Source: Gammaproteobacteria bacterium (ex Lamellibrachia satsuma) (lineage in GTDB: Bacteria > Pseudomonadota > Gammaproteobacteria > Chromatiales > Chromatiaceae). From it: DNA of 64,000 nucleotides. The stretch covers positions 1,900,001 through 1,964,000 of the forward strand of contig CP053680.1 in the NCBI GenBank assembly GCA_019623805.1, given 5' to 3'. The notes below the pieces were generated by a model. The model made no database searches, had not been told where the DNA came from, and saw only the letters and a list, made by a program, of their open reading frames with translations. The position numbers and the translations under genes were made by a program. Positions 19,492 to 29,384 of the stretch are shown here, piece by piece. Every line of letters starts with the position of its first letter. Position 1 is the first letter of the stretch.

Positions 19492-20025
19492 TCAGATCAC
19501 CTGATGTGAGCCGTCTGCATCCACCGCCTTTTGGCGACTCTCCTTCTCAAGCCGTTTGCGGATGCGCTGGCGTTTGAGACTGGAGAGGTAATCGACAAAC
19601 AGCTTGCCATCCAGATGATCAATCTCGTGTTGAACGCAAACCGCCAACAGGTCGTCACTCTCCATCTCAAAGGTTTTGCCGTCGCGACTCTGTGCCCGGA
19701 ACCGCACCCAGGCCGCACGGGTCACCGGCTCATAGATACCCGGCACGGAAAGGCAGCCTTCATCCATCTTCTCTTCTCCCTCGCGCACAAGTATTTCCGG
19801 GTTGATCAGACAGAGCGGCTCATTCTTCTCTTCCGAGATGTCGATCACCACCACCCGTTTCGCCACATTGACCTGGGTGGCCGCCAAACCGATTCCTGGG
19901 GCTTCATACATGGTTTCGAACATGTCATCCACCAAGCGGCGAACGGAGTCATCCACTTCCGGCACGGGCTTGGCCTTGTTGCGCAGTCGGGGATCGGGGA
20001 AGTGGAGTATGTCGAGAATGGTCAT
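19492..20025 (-). CDS. def: Peptide deformylase
   Basis: This metalloenzyme removes the N-formyl group from nascent proteins. All three metal/active-site motifs are present: [16 protein letters not shown] (Cys ligand) and HEIDHLDG (two His ligands and catalytic Glu). The start at 20025 ([14 protein letters not shown]) matches the family N-terminus and gives 177 aa; an upstream ATG at 20052 lacks a ribosome site. It is divergent from the LysM gene across about 270 bases with no other gene. Confidence 0.96.
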   Translation of the reverse strand: MTILDILHFPDPRLRNKAKPVPEVDDSVRRLVDDMFETMYEAPGIGLAATQVNVAKRVVVIDISEEKNEPLCLINPEILVREGEEKMDEGCLSVPGIYEPVTRAAWVRFRAQSRDGKTFEMESDDLLAVCVQHEIDHLDGKLFVDYLSSLKRQRIRKRLEKESRQKAVDADGSHQVI

Positions 20026-20297
20026 TCGTTTTCCAGAATCTGCCGGGATCATGCCCGGCGTAAAAAGTTATCCAGTCGCTTACAGACACAGGCCGATAAA
20101 CATGGCACTGTGTGATTATCAAGTTTCCATCTTACCGGCCGAAACCTCTTATTGGAGCGGTTTTTCGAGACCCAGTTATAGAACAGTTGCAAGAAATTGC
20201 GCTAACATTATGATCATATTGGAATCTGCGGGCAATTTCCGGCAACAAAAAACCTTTTACAGTCTACCGGATTCGGATCTCAGCCAAAGGAATCATC

Positions 20298-21341
20298 ATG
20301 CCTTATTTTAGCCACAAACTGCTGGGAGTCATCCTCGGCCTTCTCATCTCCGGCCAGGTCTTGACCGTTGCGGCCGTGGAGTTAAACCCAGCGCACCCGG
20401 AAAGTTATGAGGTGGTGAAGGGCGATACCCTGTGGGATATTTCAGCCCGCTTCCTGCGCGAACCCTGGCTGTGGCCGGACGTGTGGTATGTCAATCCCCA
20501 GATCGCCAACCCCCATCTGATCTATCCTGGCGACCTGATCGTCCTCACCTATAAGGATGGCAGGCCAATACTGAGCCTGCAGCGGGGCTCCCAACATCTC
20601 AAACTCTCCCCCAGGATCCGCTCCACCGCTCTGGACACGGCAATCCCGATGATCCCCATCGACGCCATCGCCCAGTTCCTGACTCGCCCCTATGTGATGG
20701 AGAAAGAGGAGATGGAAATGGCGCCCTATGTGGTCCACTTCCTCGATGATCATATCGTCGGCGGCGCCGGCATCCGATTCTACGCCCGCTCCATCGAGTC
20801 TGAAAACCCACTCAGATACGAGGTTATCCGTCCTGGCAAACCTTATAAGGATCCGGAGACGGACGAACTGCTCGGTTATGAAGCCGCTTACATCGGCGCC
20901 GCCGATCTGCAACGCACCGGCGACCCCGCCAAACTTGAGCTGGTTTCCACAACCATGGAATCGGTGATCGGCGATCGACTGTTGCCAGTCACCAAAGGCG
21001 TACCACTTAACAGCTTTCAGCCCAGGGCAGCCGAGGCGAATCTGGAGGGCCGAATCATCTCAGTGATCAACGGCGTCTCCCAGATTGGTCCATATAATGT
21101 TGTCGTGCTCAACAGAGGAGGTCGCGACGGCCTGGAACCGGGGCATGTCATGAAGATCTTCCAAGGTGGAGAGATGATCCGGGATGTGGTCGCTGGCGGC
21201 GGCAAGACCGTCAAGCTGCCCCTGGAAGAGGCCGGCTTGCTGATGGTCTTTCGGATCTTCGACCGTGTCAGCTTCGCCTTGATCATGCATGCCACCCAAC
21301 CCCTTCATGTGCTGGACTGGGTGCGTTCACCTGAAGGCTGA
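20298..21341 (+). CDS. LysM-domain exported protein
   Basis: A 347-aa protein with a signal peptide (about residues 1-26) followed by a LysM motif (YEVVKGDTLWDISARFL through PGDLIVL, about 35-85) that would bind peptidoglycan. The remaining 260 residues have no motif I recognise. AGGAATC precedes the ATG. A LysM gene between def (divergent) and dprA is a conserved arrangement in gammaproteobacteria and is thought to concern the cell wall. No catalytic domain is visible. Confidence 0.86.
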   Translation: MPYFSHKLLGVILGLLISGQVLTVAAVELNPAHPESYEVVKGDTLWDISARFLREPWLWPDVWYVNPQIANPHLIYPGDLIVLTYKDGRPILSLQRGSQHLKLSPRIRSTALDTAIPMIPIDAIAQFLTRPYVMEKEEMEMAPYVVHFLDDHIVGGAGIRFYARSIESENPLRYEVIRPGKPYKDPETDELLGYEAAYIGAADLQRTGDPAKLELVSTTMESVIGDRLLPVTKGVPLNSFQPRAAEANLEGRIISVINGVSQIGPYNVVVLNRGGRDGLEPGHVMKIFQGGEMIRDVVAGGGKTVKLPLEEAGLLMVFRIFDRVSFALIMHATQPLHVLDWVRSPEG

Positions 21342-21375
21342 TATCGGCCCAATCACCACGAGGAAAGAAATTGTC

Positions 21376-22506
21376 ATGGATGACAAAGCAAGCAGCCTGC
21401 GGGCTGACCCGGATTCCTGGCTACTAATCCTTCAGACACCGGGGATCGGCTGTCGCACCTATCTCAAACTGTTACACTTTTTTGGCTCGCCTGAAAAAGT
21501 CCTCGCTGCAACTCGCGCCGAGCTGCAGGATCTCGGCCTGCAGCAAAAGAGTATCGACTACCTCTTTGCCGGAAATCTCAATGGCATACAGCTATCCCTG
21601 GAGTGGCTGGGCCAGCCGGATAACCACCTGCTGACTCTGACGGAAACTGGCTATCCCCCTCTGCTGGCCGCGATCACGGATCCACCACCTCTGCTGTTTG
21701 TGCATGGCGATCCAGCACACCTCTGCCAGCCGCAACTCGCTATTGTCGGGAGCAGGAACCCCTCTCCCGCCGGTCTCAGCAACGCACGCAACTTTGCTGC
21801 CTATCTTGCCGGTGCAGGCATCACGATCACCAGCGGCCTGGCGGTAGGAATCGATGGCGCTGCCCATGAGGGCGCACTGCAACAGGGCGCCACTATCGCA
21901 GTCACCGGCACGGGACTTGACCGCGTCTACCCGGCCAGTCACCGTGACCTGGCGCACAAAATCGCCAAAAACGGCCTCCTTGTCTCCGAGTTTCCGCCGG
22001 GGATCCCACCCAGACCGGAGAACTTTCCCCGCCGCAACCGGATTATCAGCGGTCTGTCTGTAGGCACCCTGGTGGTGGAGGCCGCCCTACAGAGCGGCTC
22101 CCTAATCACCGCCCGGCTCGCAGTGGAGCAGGATCGTGAGGTTTTCGCCATCCCCGGCTCTATCCACAACCCTCAGGCCCGCGGCTGCCATGCCCTGATT
22201 CGCCAAGGCGCGAAGCTGGTGGAGACCGGCCAGGACATCGTTGACGAGTTATCCTCGCTGCTTGGCACGATGGATATTCCCGCACCGGCCCACACACTTG
22301 AGAGTGAGAACCCCGGCTTTCAGCTCGACCCAGACTACCGTAAATTATTGGACTCCATGGGCTATGACCCCATCTCTGCCGATGCCCTGATCGCTACGAC
22401 GGGTTTGACCCCAGAAGCAGTTTCGTCCATGCTGCTATTGCTCGAACTGGAAGAATATGTATCATCCGCACCCGGCGGGTACTATTGCCGCACCGAAAAA
22501 TCGTAA
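21376..22506 (+). CDS. dprA: DNA-processing protein DprA
   Basis: DprA binds incoming single-stranded DNA and loads RecA during natural transformation. The 376-aa protein has the SMF/Rossmann core with AIVGSRNPSPAG, SGLAVGIDGAAHEGAL, GTGLDRVYPASH and FPRRNRIISGLS, and a C-terminal winged-helix (DPISADALIATTGLTPEAV). The ATG at 21376 is chosen because GAGGAAAG precedes it; a longer frame would overlap the LysM gene. Its presence is compatible with competence, but dprA is also widespread in non-transforming species. Confidence 0.95.
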   Translation: MDDKASSLRADPDSWLLILQTPGIGCRTYLKLLHFFGSPEKVLAATRAELQDLGLQQKSIDYLFAGNLNGIQLSLEWLGQPDNHLLTLTETGYPPLLAAITDPPPLLFVHGDPAHLCQPQLAIVGSRNPSPAGLSNARNFAAYLAGAGITITSGLAVGIDGAAHEGALQQGATIAVTGTGLDRVYPASHRDLAHKIAKNGLLVSEFPPGIPPRPENFPRRNRIISGLSVGTLVVEAALQSGSLITARLAVEQDREVFAIPGSIHNPQARGCHALIRQGAKLVETGQDIVDELSSLLGTMDIPAPAHTLESENPGFQLDPDYRKLLDSMGYDPISADALIATTGLTPEAVSSMLLLLELEEYVSSAPGGYYCRTEKS

Positions 22507-22533
22507 TTCCCGCGACAGTGGGAGAGAGAGCGC

Positions 22534-23010
22534 ATGAACGAGAACGTGGTCGACATCCTGATCTACCTCTACGAGAACTACATGGATGGTGAACAGGCTC
22601 CCCCCGCAGATCATAATGACCTGCGCGACGAGCTTGCCCAAGCAGGTTTTCCCTCCGGCGAGGTGGAAAAGGCCTTCAGCTGGCTGGACGAGCTTGCCGA
22701 TAGTTATCAGGCACCGGCAGGTAGCTCCTGCGGGGATCACTCTCTGCGCATCTACACCGATGAGGAGCACACCCGCCTGGATGCAGACTCCCGTGGCCTG
22801 CTGATGTTTCTGGAGCAAAACTCCATCCTGACCCAGACTGCACGGGAGCTGGTCATCGACCGGGCGCTGGCACTGGATACGCCTTTCATCACGGAAGAGG
22901 AGCTGAAATGGATCGTATTACTGGTCCTGATGAATCAGCCCGGCCAGGAAGCAGCCTTCGCCCGCATGGAAGACATGGTCTACAACGAAGCCCCTGTCTA
23001 CCTGCACTAA
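22534..23010 (+). CDS. smg: Smg protein (DUF494)
   Basis: A 158-aa acidic helical protein of the Smg/DUF494 family, starting MNENVVDILIYLYENYMDGE. It is nearly always encoded between dprA and topA in gamma- and betaproteobacteria, as here, 27 bases after dprA. Function is unknown. An intrinsic terminator follows it, so topA is transcribed separately. Confidence 0.92.
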   Translation: MNENVVDILIYLYENYMDGEQAPPADHNDLRDELAQAGFPSGEVEKAFSWLDELADSYQAPAGSSCGDHSLRIYTDEEHTRLDADSRGLLMFLEQNSILTQTARELVIDRALALDTPFITEEELKWIVLLVLMNQPGQEAAFARMEDMVYNEAPVYLH

Positions 23011-23029
23011 ACCTAACTGAACAATCCAT

Positions 23030-23060
23030 ACGCGGGGCGCCTGCTGTCCCGCGTTTTTTT
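23030..23060 (+). terminator. Rho-independent terminator after smg
   Basis: ACGCGGG pairs with CCCGCGT around an 11-base loop and runs into seven T residues. The topA ATG lies about 20 bases further on, so its promoter is probably within or before this region. Confidence 0.85.
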
Positions 23061-23080
23061 ATTGAAGCCAACATAACCCC

Positions 23081-25369
23081 ATGAATCTGGTCATCGTCGA
23101 ATCACCGGCAAAATCCAAAACCATCGAAAAATATCTGGGAAAGGATTTTGCAGTTCTCGCCTCCTACGGTCACGTCAGGGATCTGATCCCCAAGGAGGGC
23201 GCTGTCGATACCGATCACAACTTCGACATGAAGTACCAGGTGATCGAAAGGAACGAGCGCCACGTTCAGGCGATTTCCAAGGCATTGAAAAAGGCCGACA
23301 CACTCTATCTCGCAACCGATCCGGACCGCGAGGGTGAAGCCATCTCCTGGCACCTTGTGGAACTGCTCAAGGCCAAGGGCAAGCTGAAGAACAAGACAGT
23401 GCTCCGGGTGGTATTCAACGAGATCACGAAGAAGGCGGTCAACGACGCCATCGCCAACCCGCGGGAACTCTCACACGACCTGATCGATGCCCAGCAGGCA
23501 CGCCGCGCGCTCGATTATCTGGTGGGTTTCAACCTCTCCCCACTGCTCTGGAAAAAGATACGTCGGGGCCTCTCCGCCGGTCGTGTACAGAGCCCGGCCC
23601 TGCGCATGATCGTGGAACGGGAACTGGAGATAGAGGCCTTCAAGGCGGAAGAGTTCTGGACCATCGAGGCCGATACCGAAAAGGACAATCAGCCCTTCAG
23701 CGCCAAGCTTACCCATTTCCAGGGCGAGAAACTGGATAAATTCAGCATCACCAACGAAGGCGATGCAAGCAAGACAGAACAGGTTCTACAGGCAGCTGGC
23801 AAGAACTGCCTGCTGATTGCCAAGGTCGAAAAGAAGCAACGGCGCCGCAATCCGGCACCGCCATTCACCACTTCCACCCTGCAGCAGGAGGCGGCCCGCA
23901 AGCTCGGGTTCACTACCCAGCGCACCATGCGCGTCGCCCAACAACTCTATGAGGGTGTCGACGTGGGGGAAGGCACCGTCGGCCTGATCACCTATATGCG
24001 TACCGATTCGGTAAATCTGGCGAATGAAGCGTTGGAGGATTTCCGCACCTTTATCGCAGAACGCTACGGCAATGACCAGCTACCCAAAGAGGCCCGTCAT
24101 TTCAAGACCAAGGCAAAGAACGCCCAGGAGGCCCACGAGGCCATACGCCCCACCGCAGTCGAACGCGTCCCTCAAGAGATCAAAAACCACCTGAGCAAAG
24201 ATCAGGCACGACTCTATGAATTGATCTGGAAACGGGCAGTGGCCTGCCAGATGATCCACGCAACCATCCACACCGTCGCGGCGGATCTGCAGTGTGGTGA
24301 AGGTAATATCTTTCGGGCCACCGGCTCCACCATTGCCAAACCCGGCTTTATGGCGGTCTACCTTGAAGGTAAAGACGACGCCGCCAAGGGTGCCGGGGAC
24401 GAAAAGATGCTGCCGCCCCTCAACGAGGGTGAGACCTTGCCACTCAAAGCGATCCGTCCGGAGCAGCACTTTACCGAACCGCCGCCAAGATACAGCGAGG
24501 CAAGCCTGGTAAAGGCCCTGGAAGAGCATGGCATCGGCCGCCCCTCCACCTATGCTTCGATCATCTCCACACTACAGGACCGCGAATACGTCACCCTGGA
24601 GAAGAAGCGCTTCCAGCCAACCGATGTCGGCCGGGTGGTCAACAAGTTCCTGACCGACTACTTCACCCGCTACGTGGACTACGATTTCACCGCGAAACTT
24701 GAAGACGAACTCGATGCCGTATCCCGAGGCGAAGAGGACTGGGTGCCGCTGCTGCAGAAATTTTGGGGGCCTTTCAAGGAGCGTATCGACCATACCCAGG
24801 AGAACGTCAAACGCAGCGACGTTACCCATGAGGCTCTTGACGAGAAGTGTCCGAAGTGTGGAGAACAGCTCTCGATCCGTCTCGGCCGCCACGGTCGATT
24901 CATCGGTTGCACCAACTATCCTACCTGCGACTACACCCGCGACCTCAACGACAACGCTGAAGAGCGTGAGGAACCGGAGATCGTGGAGGGGCGCCAGTGT
25001 CCCGAATGCAGCTCGGATCTGGTCATTAAAAAAGGCCGCTACGGCAAGTTCATCGGCTGCTCAGGCTATCCCAAGTGCCGCTATATCGAACCGTTGGAGA
25101 AACCGGAAGACACCGGCGTCAGTTGTCCCAAGTGCCACAAGGGCAACCTGCTGAAGCGCAAATCACGGCGCGGTAAAATATTCTATTCCTGCTCCACCTA
25201 CCCCGACTGCGACTACGCGATCTGGAACCTGCCGGTGGCGGAACCCTGTCCCAAATGCGGCTGGCCGGTACTGACCATCAAAACCACCAAGCGCAATGGC
25301 ACGGAAAAGGTCTGTCCGCAGAAGGAGTGCTCCTTTGCCGAGCCGTACGATCCGCCGTCTGATTCCTAA
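23081..25369 (+). CDS. topA: DNA topoisomerase I
   Basis: A type IA topoisomerase that relaxes negative supercoils. The 762-aa protein has an N-terminal TOPRIM domain (LVIVESPAKSKTIEKYLG; DPDREGEAISWHL), the active-site Tyr305 in ITYMRTDSVNL, and C-terminal zinc motifs. Three canonical four-Cys ribbons begin CPKCGEQL, CPECSSDL and CPKCHKGN, and a fourth Cys pair set begins CPKCGWP. This architecture is standard for gammaproteobacterial TopA. It converges on a yqiA-like gene across a perfect inverted repeat. Confidence 0.97.
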   Translation: MNLVIVESPAKSKTIEKYLGKDFAVLASYGHVRDLIPKEGAVDTDHNFDMKYQVIERNERHVQAISKALKKADTLYLATDPDREGEAISWHLVELLKAKGKLKNKTVLRVVFNEITKKAVNDAIANPRELSHDLIDAQQARRALDYLVGFNLSPLLWKKIRRGLSAGRVQSPALRMIVERELEIEAFKAEEFWTIEADTEKDNQPFSAKLTHFQGEKLDKFSITNEGDASKTEQVLQAAGKNCLLIAKVEKKQRRRNPAPPFTTSTLQQEAARKLGFTTQRTMRVAQQLYEGVDVGEGTVGLITYMRTDSVNLANEALEDFRTFIAERYGNDQLPKEARHFKTKAKNAQEAHEAIRPTAVERVPQEIKNHLSKDQARLYELIWKRAVACQMIHATIHTVAADLQCGEGNIFRATGSTIAKPGFMAVYLEGKDDAAKGAGDEKMLPPLNEGETLPLKAIRPEQHFTEPPPRYSEASLVKALEEHGIGRPSTYASIISTLQDREYVTLEKKRFQPTDVGRVVNKFLTDYFTRYVDYDFTAKLEDELDAVSRGEEDWVPLLQKFWGPFKERIDHTQENVKRSDVTHEALDEKCPKCGEQLSIRLGRHGRFIGCTNYPTCDYTRDLNDNAEEREEPEIVEGRQCPECSSDLVIKKGRYGKFIGCSGYPKCRYIEPLEKPEDTGVSCPKCHKGNLLKRKSRRGKIFYSCSTYPDCDYAIWNLPVAEPCPKCGWPVLTIKTTKRNGTEKVCPQKECSFAEPYDPPSDS

Positions 25370-25386
25370 CTCAAATTTCGGAGCAT

Positions 25387-25447
25387 GTAGGGTGCGCTGT
25401 GCGCACCATGATTGCTGCTTATTTCTGGTGCGCACAGCGCACCCTAC
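25387..25447. repeat. Paired family A palindromes forming a 21-bp perfect inverted repeat
   Basis: Two family A units face each other (25387-25407 and 25427-25447) with a 19-base loop. The arms are perfectly complementary over 21 bases, and each arm is itself nearly palindromic. It sits between the convergent topA and yqiA-like genes and could act as a two-way transcription barrier, although no T-run follows. Confidence 0.85.
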
Positions 25448-25452
25448 CAAGC

Positions 25453-26079
25453 TCACCGGCATCCTACGTCTTGCTCGTTGCGCAGCAGTGAGTCATGGAT
25501 TGCAGCAACGATCTCCACCGCCTCATCCATGTGCTCGAAGGTGTGGCTGCCACCCTCGTACAATTCAACCCGGCCGATATCGGCATAGATTGACTGGGTG
25601 ATTCGATAGTCGATCAGCTCATCCCCCTGGTCGAGCAGGAGGGTAGTCACTATCCCGTCATCCACCCGTTCCACCTCAAACTGCCGGGTCGACTCGATAT
25701 CCTCTGCTGAGAGTAAATAGCGCTCATCCAGTGCTTCGTTGTATTGCCAACCGGCAACCTGCAGCAGCAGATCCCAGGGACGCAACGCCGGGTTGATCAT
25801 CACCAGGTGATCCACCGGAAATTGCCTCGCCAGATACTGGCTGTAAAACCCCCCCATGGAACTGCCGATCAGCAGCAGCGGCTCACCCCTCTTTTTCTGA
25901 CGCAGAATACCCTCCAGCACCACTGAGAGGGTTGTAATCGCCGCCTCCGGCCGGTGGGCGGGATAGGTGGGGCTGACCACCACAATCGGATAGAGTCCCT
26001 CTCTGAATACCGCCGCTTTGCCGGAACTGCCTGCGCTGTTGAGCCCATGAAGATAGAGAATCACGCTACGCCCACTCAT
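25453..26079 (-). CDS. YqiA/YcfP-like alpha/beta-hydrolase
   Basis: A 208-aa esterase-type protein. It begins with LYLHGLNSAG, has the nucleophile elbow GSSMGG, a late Asp in LLLDQGDELIDY and a C-terminal His in GGSHTFEHMDE, the full catalytic triad of the YqiA/UPF0227 family. The ATG at 26079 is chosen because family members start just before LYLHG; the frame extends 18 residues further upstream. E. coli YqiA has weak esterase activity, and the natural substrate is unknown. Confidence 0.85.
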   Translation of the reverse strand: MSGRSVILYLHGLNSAGSSGKAAVFREGLYPIVVVSPTYPAHRPEAAITTLSVVLEGILRQKKRGEPLLLIGSSMGGFYSQYLARQFPVDHLVMINPALRPWDLLLQVAGWQYNEALDERYLLSAEDIESTRQFEVERVDDGIVTTLLLDQGDELIDYRITQSIYADIGRVELYEGGSHTFEHMDEAVEIVAAIHDSLLRNEQDVGCR

Positions 26080-26174
26080 CCACACCCACCATCTCCACAG
26101 AGTAGCAACAAAAGTTGAAATACTCATGCCCATCCATACAATACGCCGCAGAAACGGTGCCCTTCGCCTCCAGA

Positions 26175-26335
26175 GTGCGAAGGGTTAAAAGGGAACAGGG
26201 TAAGCAAACCATCGCAAAACCCTGGCTGTCCCCGCAACTGTAAGTGAGGAGCGTCTCCCGACGATACCACTGGATGAAGATCCGGGAAGGTGGGCAGGCG
26301 CATCGATCCACAAGCCAGGAAACCTGCCGTTTCTG
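26175..26335 (+). promoter_or_regulatory. Cobalamin riboswitch upstream of btuB
   Basis: Conserved blocks of the adenosylcobalamin aptamer are in order: GGGTTAAAAGGGAA, then CTGTCCCCGCAACTGTAAGTG, then the B12 box AGCCAGGAAACCTGCC (26313-26328). About 180 bases separate it from the btuB ATG. A perfect 8-bp hairpin (CCACTGAA/TTCAGTGG, 26346-26368) just after the aptamer may belong to the switching element. No T-tailed terminator is evident, so the mechanism (translational or transcriptional) is open. It probably represses B12 import when cobalamin is plentiful. Confidence 0.95.
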
Positions 26336-26513
26336 CGTCGCATGACCACTGAACGGGGCATTCAGTGGGGCGGAAATCCGCTGGTCGGCGCAAGAAGTTT
26401 GAAGCTTCTATCGTCGATGTGTAAACAAGCAGTCTCTTTTTCCGGTGTTTCTGCCCGGGATTGACGTCCGCCTCACATCTCCCGTTTATCGGTACAGTCC
26501 ACGGAGATCTTTC

Positions 26514-28367
26514 ATGCCTAGCCTATTGGAGAGAAAAACTCTTCTATCCTTCGCCATCTGTTGCTCCCCCATTACCTCAGCCGCTCAGGCGGGGAGCATT
26601 CAGAAACTCGACGACATCAATGTCACCGCCACCCGCACAGCCCGCACCGTCGATGAAACCCTGGCCCCGGTGGAGATTTTCACCCGCCAGCAGATCGAGC
26701 GCAGCCAGGCGAAAGATCTGATTGGCCTGCTTACAGGCAGCGCGGGCCTCGACTTGCCCATCGCCGGCGGGTACGGCCAAACCACCAACCTCTACCTACG
26801 GGGCACAGGTTCCAATCAGACCCTGGTGCTCATCGACGGGGTTAGGGTCGGGGAGGTTGTCACCAGTATTCCAGCACTGCAAAAGCTGCCCCTGGCGCAG
26901 ATCGAGCGCATCGAGGTTGTACGCGGCCCCAGATCCAGCCTCTATGGCGCCGATGCCATCGGCGGCGTAATCCAGATTTTCACCCGCCAGGGCGAGCCTG
27001 GCATCAACCCCGGCGCCGTCGCCGCGATCGGCAGCAACAATACCATCGACCTATCCGCCAACCTTTCAGGCGGCAGCGAGCATACCCGTTTCAACCTGAA
27101 CGCCAGCCACTTCAAAACCGACGGCATCAATGCCATCAAACTAAACAATCCCGATAGTGACGGCTATCGCAACGACTCCTTGGGCGGATCGTTCAGCCAT
27201 GCTTTTGCCGGCGGGCAGAAACTTGACCTCCAGTTCATGCACGCCCAGGGTGAAACCACCTACGATGGCTTTGACCCCACCGCGGACTACCGTGAAGATT
27301 TCATCCAGCAGACGCTGAACGGCAAATTCACTTTCATGCCGATGGAGGCCTGGGACGTGACCCTCTCTGCCGGTGAAAGCCGGGACGAGTCAGATAATTA
27401 CACCAACGACCTGCCTGCCGGGGAGTTCAATACCCGACGATTGCAAACCTTCTGGCAGAACGACATCTATTTTGTCGAAAACCAAATCATCACCGCCGGG
27501 CTCGACTATCTGCGCGACGAGTTGGAGAGCAGCGTCCAGTTTGCCGAGACCCGACGCGACAACAAAGCGGCCTTCGCCCAGTACCAAGGCGCCTATGGCG
27601 CTTTCAGCCTGGCCGCGGGTGCCCGCCGCGACGATAACGAAGCCTTCGGCAGCCACACCACCGGCAATGTCGCTCTCGGCTACGACCTCACCGACAGCAT
27701 CCGCACCACTGCCGCTTTCGGCACTGGTTTCAAGGCCCCTGACTTCAGCCAACTCTACTGGCCCTTCTCATTCGGCTTCCAGGGCAATCCTGACCTGAAA
27801 CCTGAAGAGTCGGAAAACATTGAGCTGGGTCTGAAAGGCAACCACGGCTGGGGAGGCTGGTCGTTCAACCTCTTCCAGAACGATATCGAAAACCTGATCC
27901 AGAATGTTTTCGACCCGGTCACTTTTCTACTGCAACCTGAGAATGTGGCGCAGGCCCGCATCCGCGGCCTGGAGACCAGCCTTGATACCCGCCTCGCCGA
28001 CTGGGATCTCTCCGGCAGCCTGACCCTGCTCGACCCACGGGACCGCGATACCGATGAGGTGCTGCTGCGCCGCGCACGCAAGACCCTGCGACTGGATGCC
28101 GACCGTCAGTTTGGCGCAACCGGGGTCGGCATGTCCCTCATCGCCCAGGACAGCCGCACCGATCAGGATTTTTCCACTTGGCCTGCCCAAACGGTGGATC
28201 TGGCGGGTTATGCATTGGTCGGCCTGCGCGCCAGCCACCGCCTGAGCAAAGAGTGGATTGTACGCGCGCAGATCAAAAACCTGCTCGGCAAGGAGTATGA
28301 AACGGTTAAAAATTACAATTCGCTGGGCAGGGAGCTCTTTGTCTCCATCGCCTATGCGCCAAAGTAG
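26514..28367 (+). CDS. btuB: TonB-dependent vitamin B12 receptor, BtuB-like
   Basis: An outer-membrane beta-barrel that takes up cobalamin with TonB energy. The 617-aa protein has a signal peptide ending near AAQA, a plug domain with LDDINVTATRT (TonB-box region), RGTGSNQTLVLIDGVRV and IERIEVVRGPRSSLYGADAIGGVIQI. A barrel follows, ending in the expected aromatic-containing terminal strand (ELFVSIAYAPK). The ATG at 26514 is chosen because GGAG lies eight bases upstream and a clean signal peptide follows; an upstream in-frame start is not supported. Its B12 riboswitch and downstream btuFCD genes support the substrate. Confidence 0.93.
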   Translation: MPSLLERKTLLSFAICCSPITSAAQAGSIQKLDDINVTATRTARTVDETLAPVEIFTRQQIERSQAKDLIGLLTGSAGLDLPIAGGYGQTTNLYLRGTGSNQTLVLIDGVRVGEVVTSIPALQKLPLAQIERIEVVRGPRSSLYGADAIGGVIQIFTRQGEPGINPGAVAAIGSNNTIDLSANLSGGSEHTRFNLNASHFKTDGINAIKLNNPDSDGYRNDSLGGSFSHAFAGGQKLDLQFMHAQGETTYDGFDPTADYREDFIQQTLNGKFTFMPMEAWDVTLSAGESRDESDNYTNDLPAGEFNTRRLQTFWQNDIYFVENQIITAGLDYLRDELESSVQFAETRRDNKAAFAQYQGAYGAFSLAAGARRDDNEAFGSHTTGNVALGYDLTDSIRTTAAFGTGFKAPDFSQLYWPFSFGFQGNPDLKPEESENIELGLKGNHGWGGWSFNLFQNDIENLIQNVFDPVTFLLQPENVAQARIRGLETSLDTRLADWDLSGSLTLLDPRDRDTDEVLLRRARKTLRLDADRQFGATGVGMSLIAQDSRTDQDFSTWPAQTVDLAGYALVGLRASHRLSKEWIVRAQIKNLLGKEYETVKNYNSLGRELFVSIAYAPK

Positions 28368-28390
28368 GGGCATCCAGGCTTGCACTTAAT

Positions 28391-28474
28391 GTAGGTCGGA
28401 TTAGACGCGCTCTGGCACTATACTGGAATCCGGCTCCCTGCTTTTGTGCGCGATGTAATCCGACAAAACAGCGT
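28391..28474. repeat. Intergenic repeat, family B copy 1
   Basis: GTAGGTCGGATTAGACGC (28391-28408) faces GCGCGATGTAATCCGAC (28448 on), with the same tail AAAACAGCGTC as the copy at 43539. It lies between btuB and btuF, inside the presumed operon. Confidence 0.7.
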
Positions 28475-28544
28475 CTTTCTTGCCTTCACAGCAGAATACA
28501 GGCTTCCCATTGCGCTCCCGGCTTTTTTGACCGACGCTATCGCC

Positions 28545-29384
28545 ATGTCCCCGCTACGCCCGATCCTCCTTCTCCTCTCACTGCTGACAGTTGCAGGGTG
28601 GGTGCATGGGACGGATACGCCGCCCTCCAGAGTCGTTTCCATCAACCTCTGCACCGACCAGTTGCTGTTGATGCTGGCCGATGCAGATCAGATCGCCTCG
28701 GTCAGCTATCTTTCACTGCAGCCAGAGAGTTCATTTGTTGCCGAGGAGGCAAAACGATACCCGGTCAATCACGCCCGCCCCGAGGAGTTGCTGGCTCTCA
28801 ACCCCGACCTGATCCTCACCGTTGAATTCACCGACAGGCGACTGCTCGGACTGCTTGAGAAGCTCGGCTACCGTATAGCGCAGCTTCCCATGCCCACCAG
28901 TATCAACGGTATCGAAAACAATATCCTGCGTTTGGCTGAATTGCTGGGACAACCTGCCCGCGGGGCGGCCCTCATCCATGAGATGCGATCAGCACTGTCG
29001 CAGATACCCCTCCAACCCGCCAACCAGAGACCCAAGGCCCTCTTCTACCAGCCACGGGGTTATACCAGCGGTAGCGGCACCTTGCAGAATGAGACCCTGG
29101 CGCTGGCGGGCTGGTCCAACCTGGCCACCAAACTAGGCATCAGCGGTTACAGCAGCATCGATCTGGAGAGTCTGCTGCTCGGGCAGCCCGATCAAATCTT
29201 CACCTCAACCTACACAGGGGAGACCCGATCACTGGCCCAGAGACAACTGCATCATCCTGCACTGCGCCGCATCACCCACAACCGCCCCATCATTGAGATC
29301 CCTTTCAAATATTGGATCTGTGGCGGACCAATGATTGCCGATGCGGTGGCTGAACTGCATGCCGCACTTCCGATGAAACCGTAA
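28545..29384 (+). CDS. btuF: Cobalamin ABC transporter periplasmic binding protein, BtuF-like
   Basis: A 279-aa periplasmic solute-binding protein with a signal peptide (LLLLSLLTVAGWVHG) and the class III fold sequence RVVSINLCTDQLLLML at the mature N-terminus. The ATG at 28545 is chosen because it begins directly at the signal peptide; the frame is open further upstream, but into a repeat element. It overlaps btuC by one base (TAATG). The riboswitch and BtuB upstream make cobalamin the likely ligand, although other corrinoids or iron chelates cannot be excluded. Confidence 0.87.
   Translation: MSPLRPILLLLSLLTVAGWVHGTDTPPSRVVSINLCTDQLLLMLADADQIASVSYLSLQPESSFVAEEAKRYPVNHARPEELLALNPDLILTVEFTDRRLLGLLEKLGYRIAQLPMPTSINGIENNILRLAELLGQPARGAALIHEMRSALSQIPLQPANQRPKALFYQPRGYTSGSGTLQNETLALAGWSNLATKLGISGYSSIDLESLLLGQPDQIFTSTYTGETRSLAQRQLHHPALRRITHNRPIIEIPFKYWICGGPMIADAVAELHAALPMKP

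Noticed and set aside
26445..26513. Upstream extension of BtuB from an earlier in-frame start
   Set aside because: It would put 23 residues before a clear signal peptide; the ribosome site is next to the ATG at 26514.
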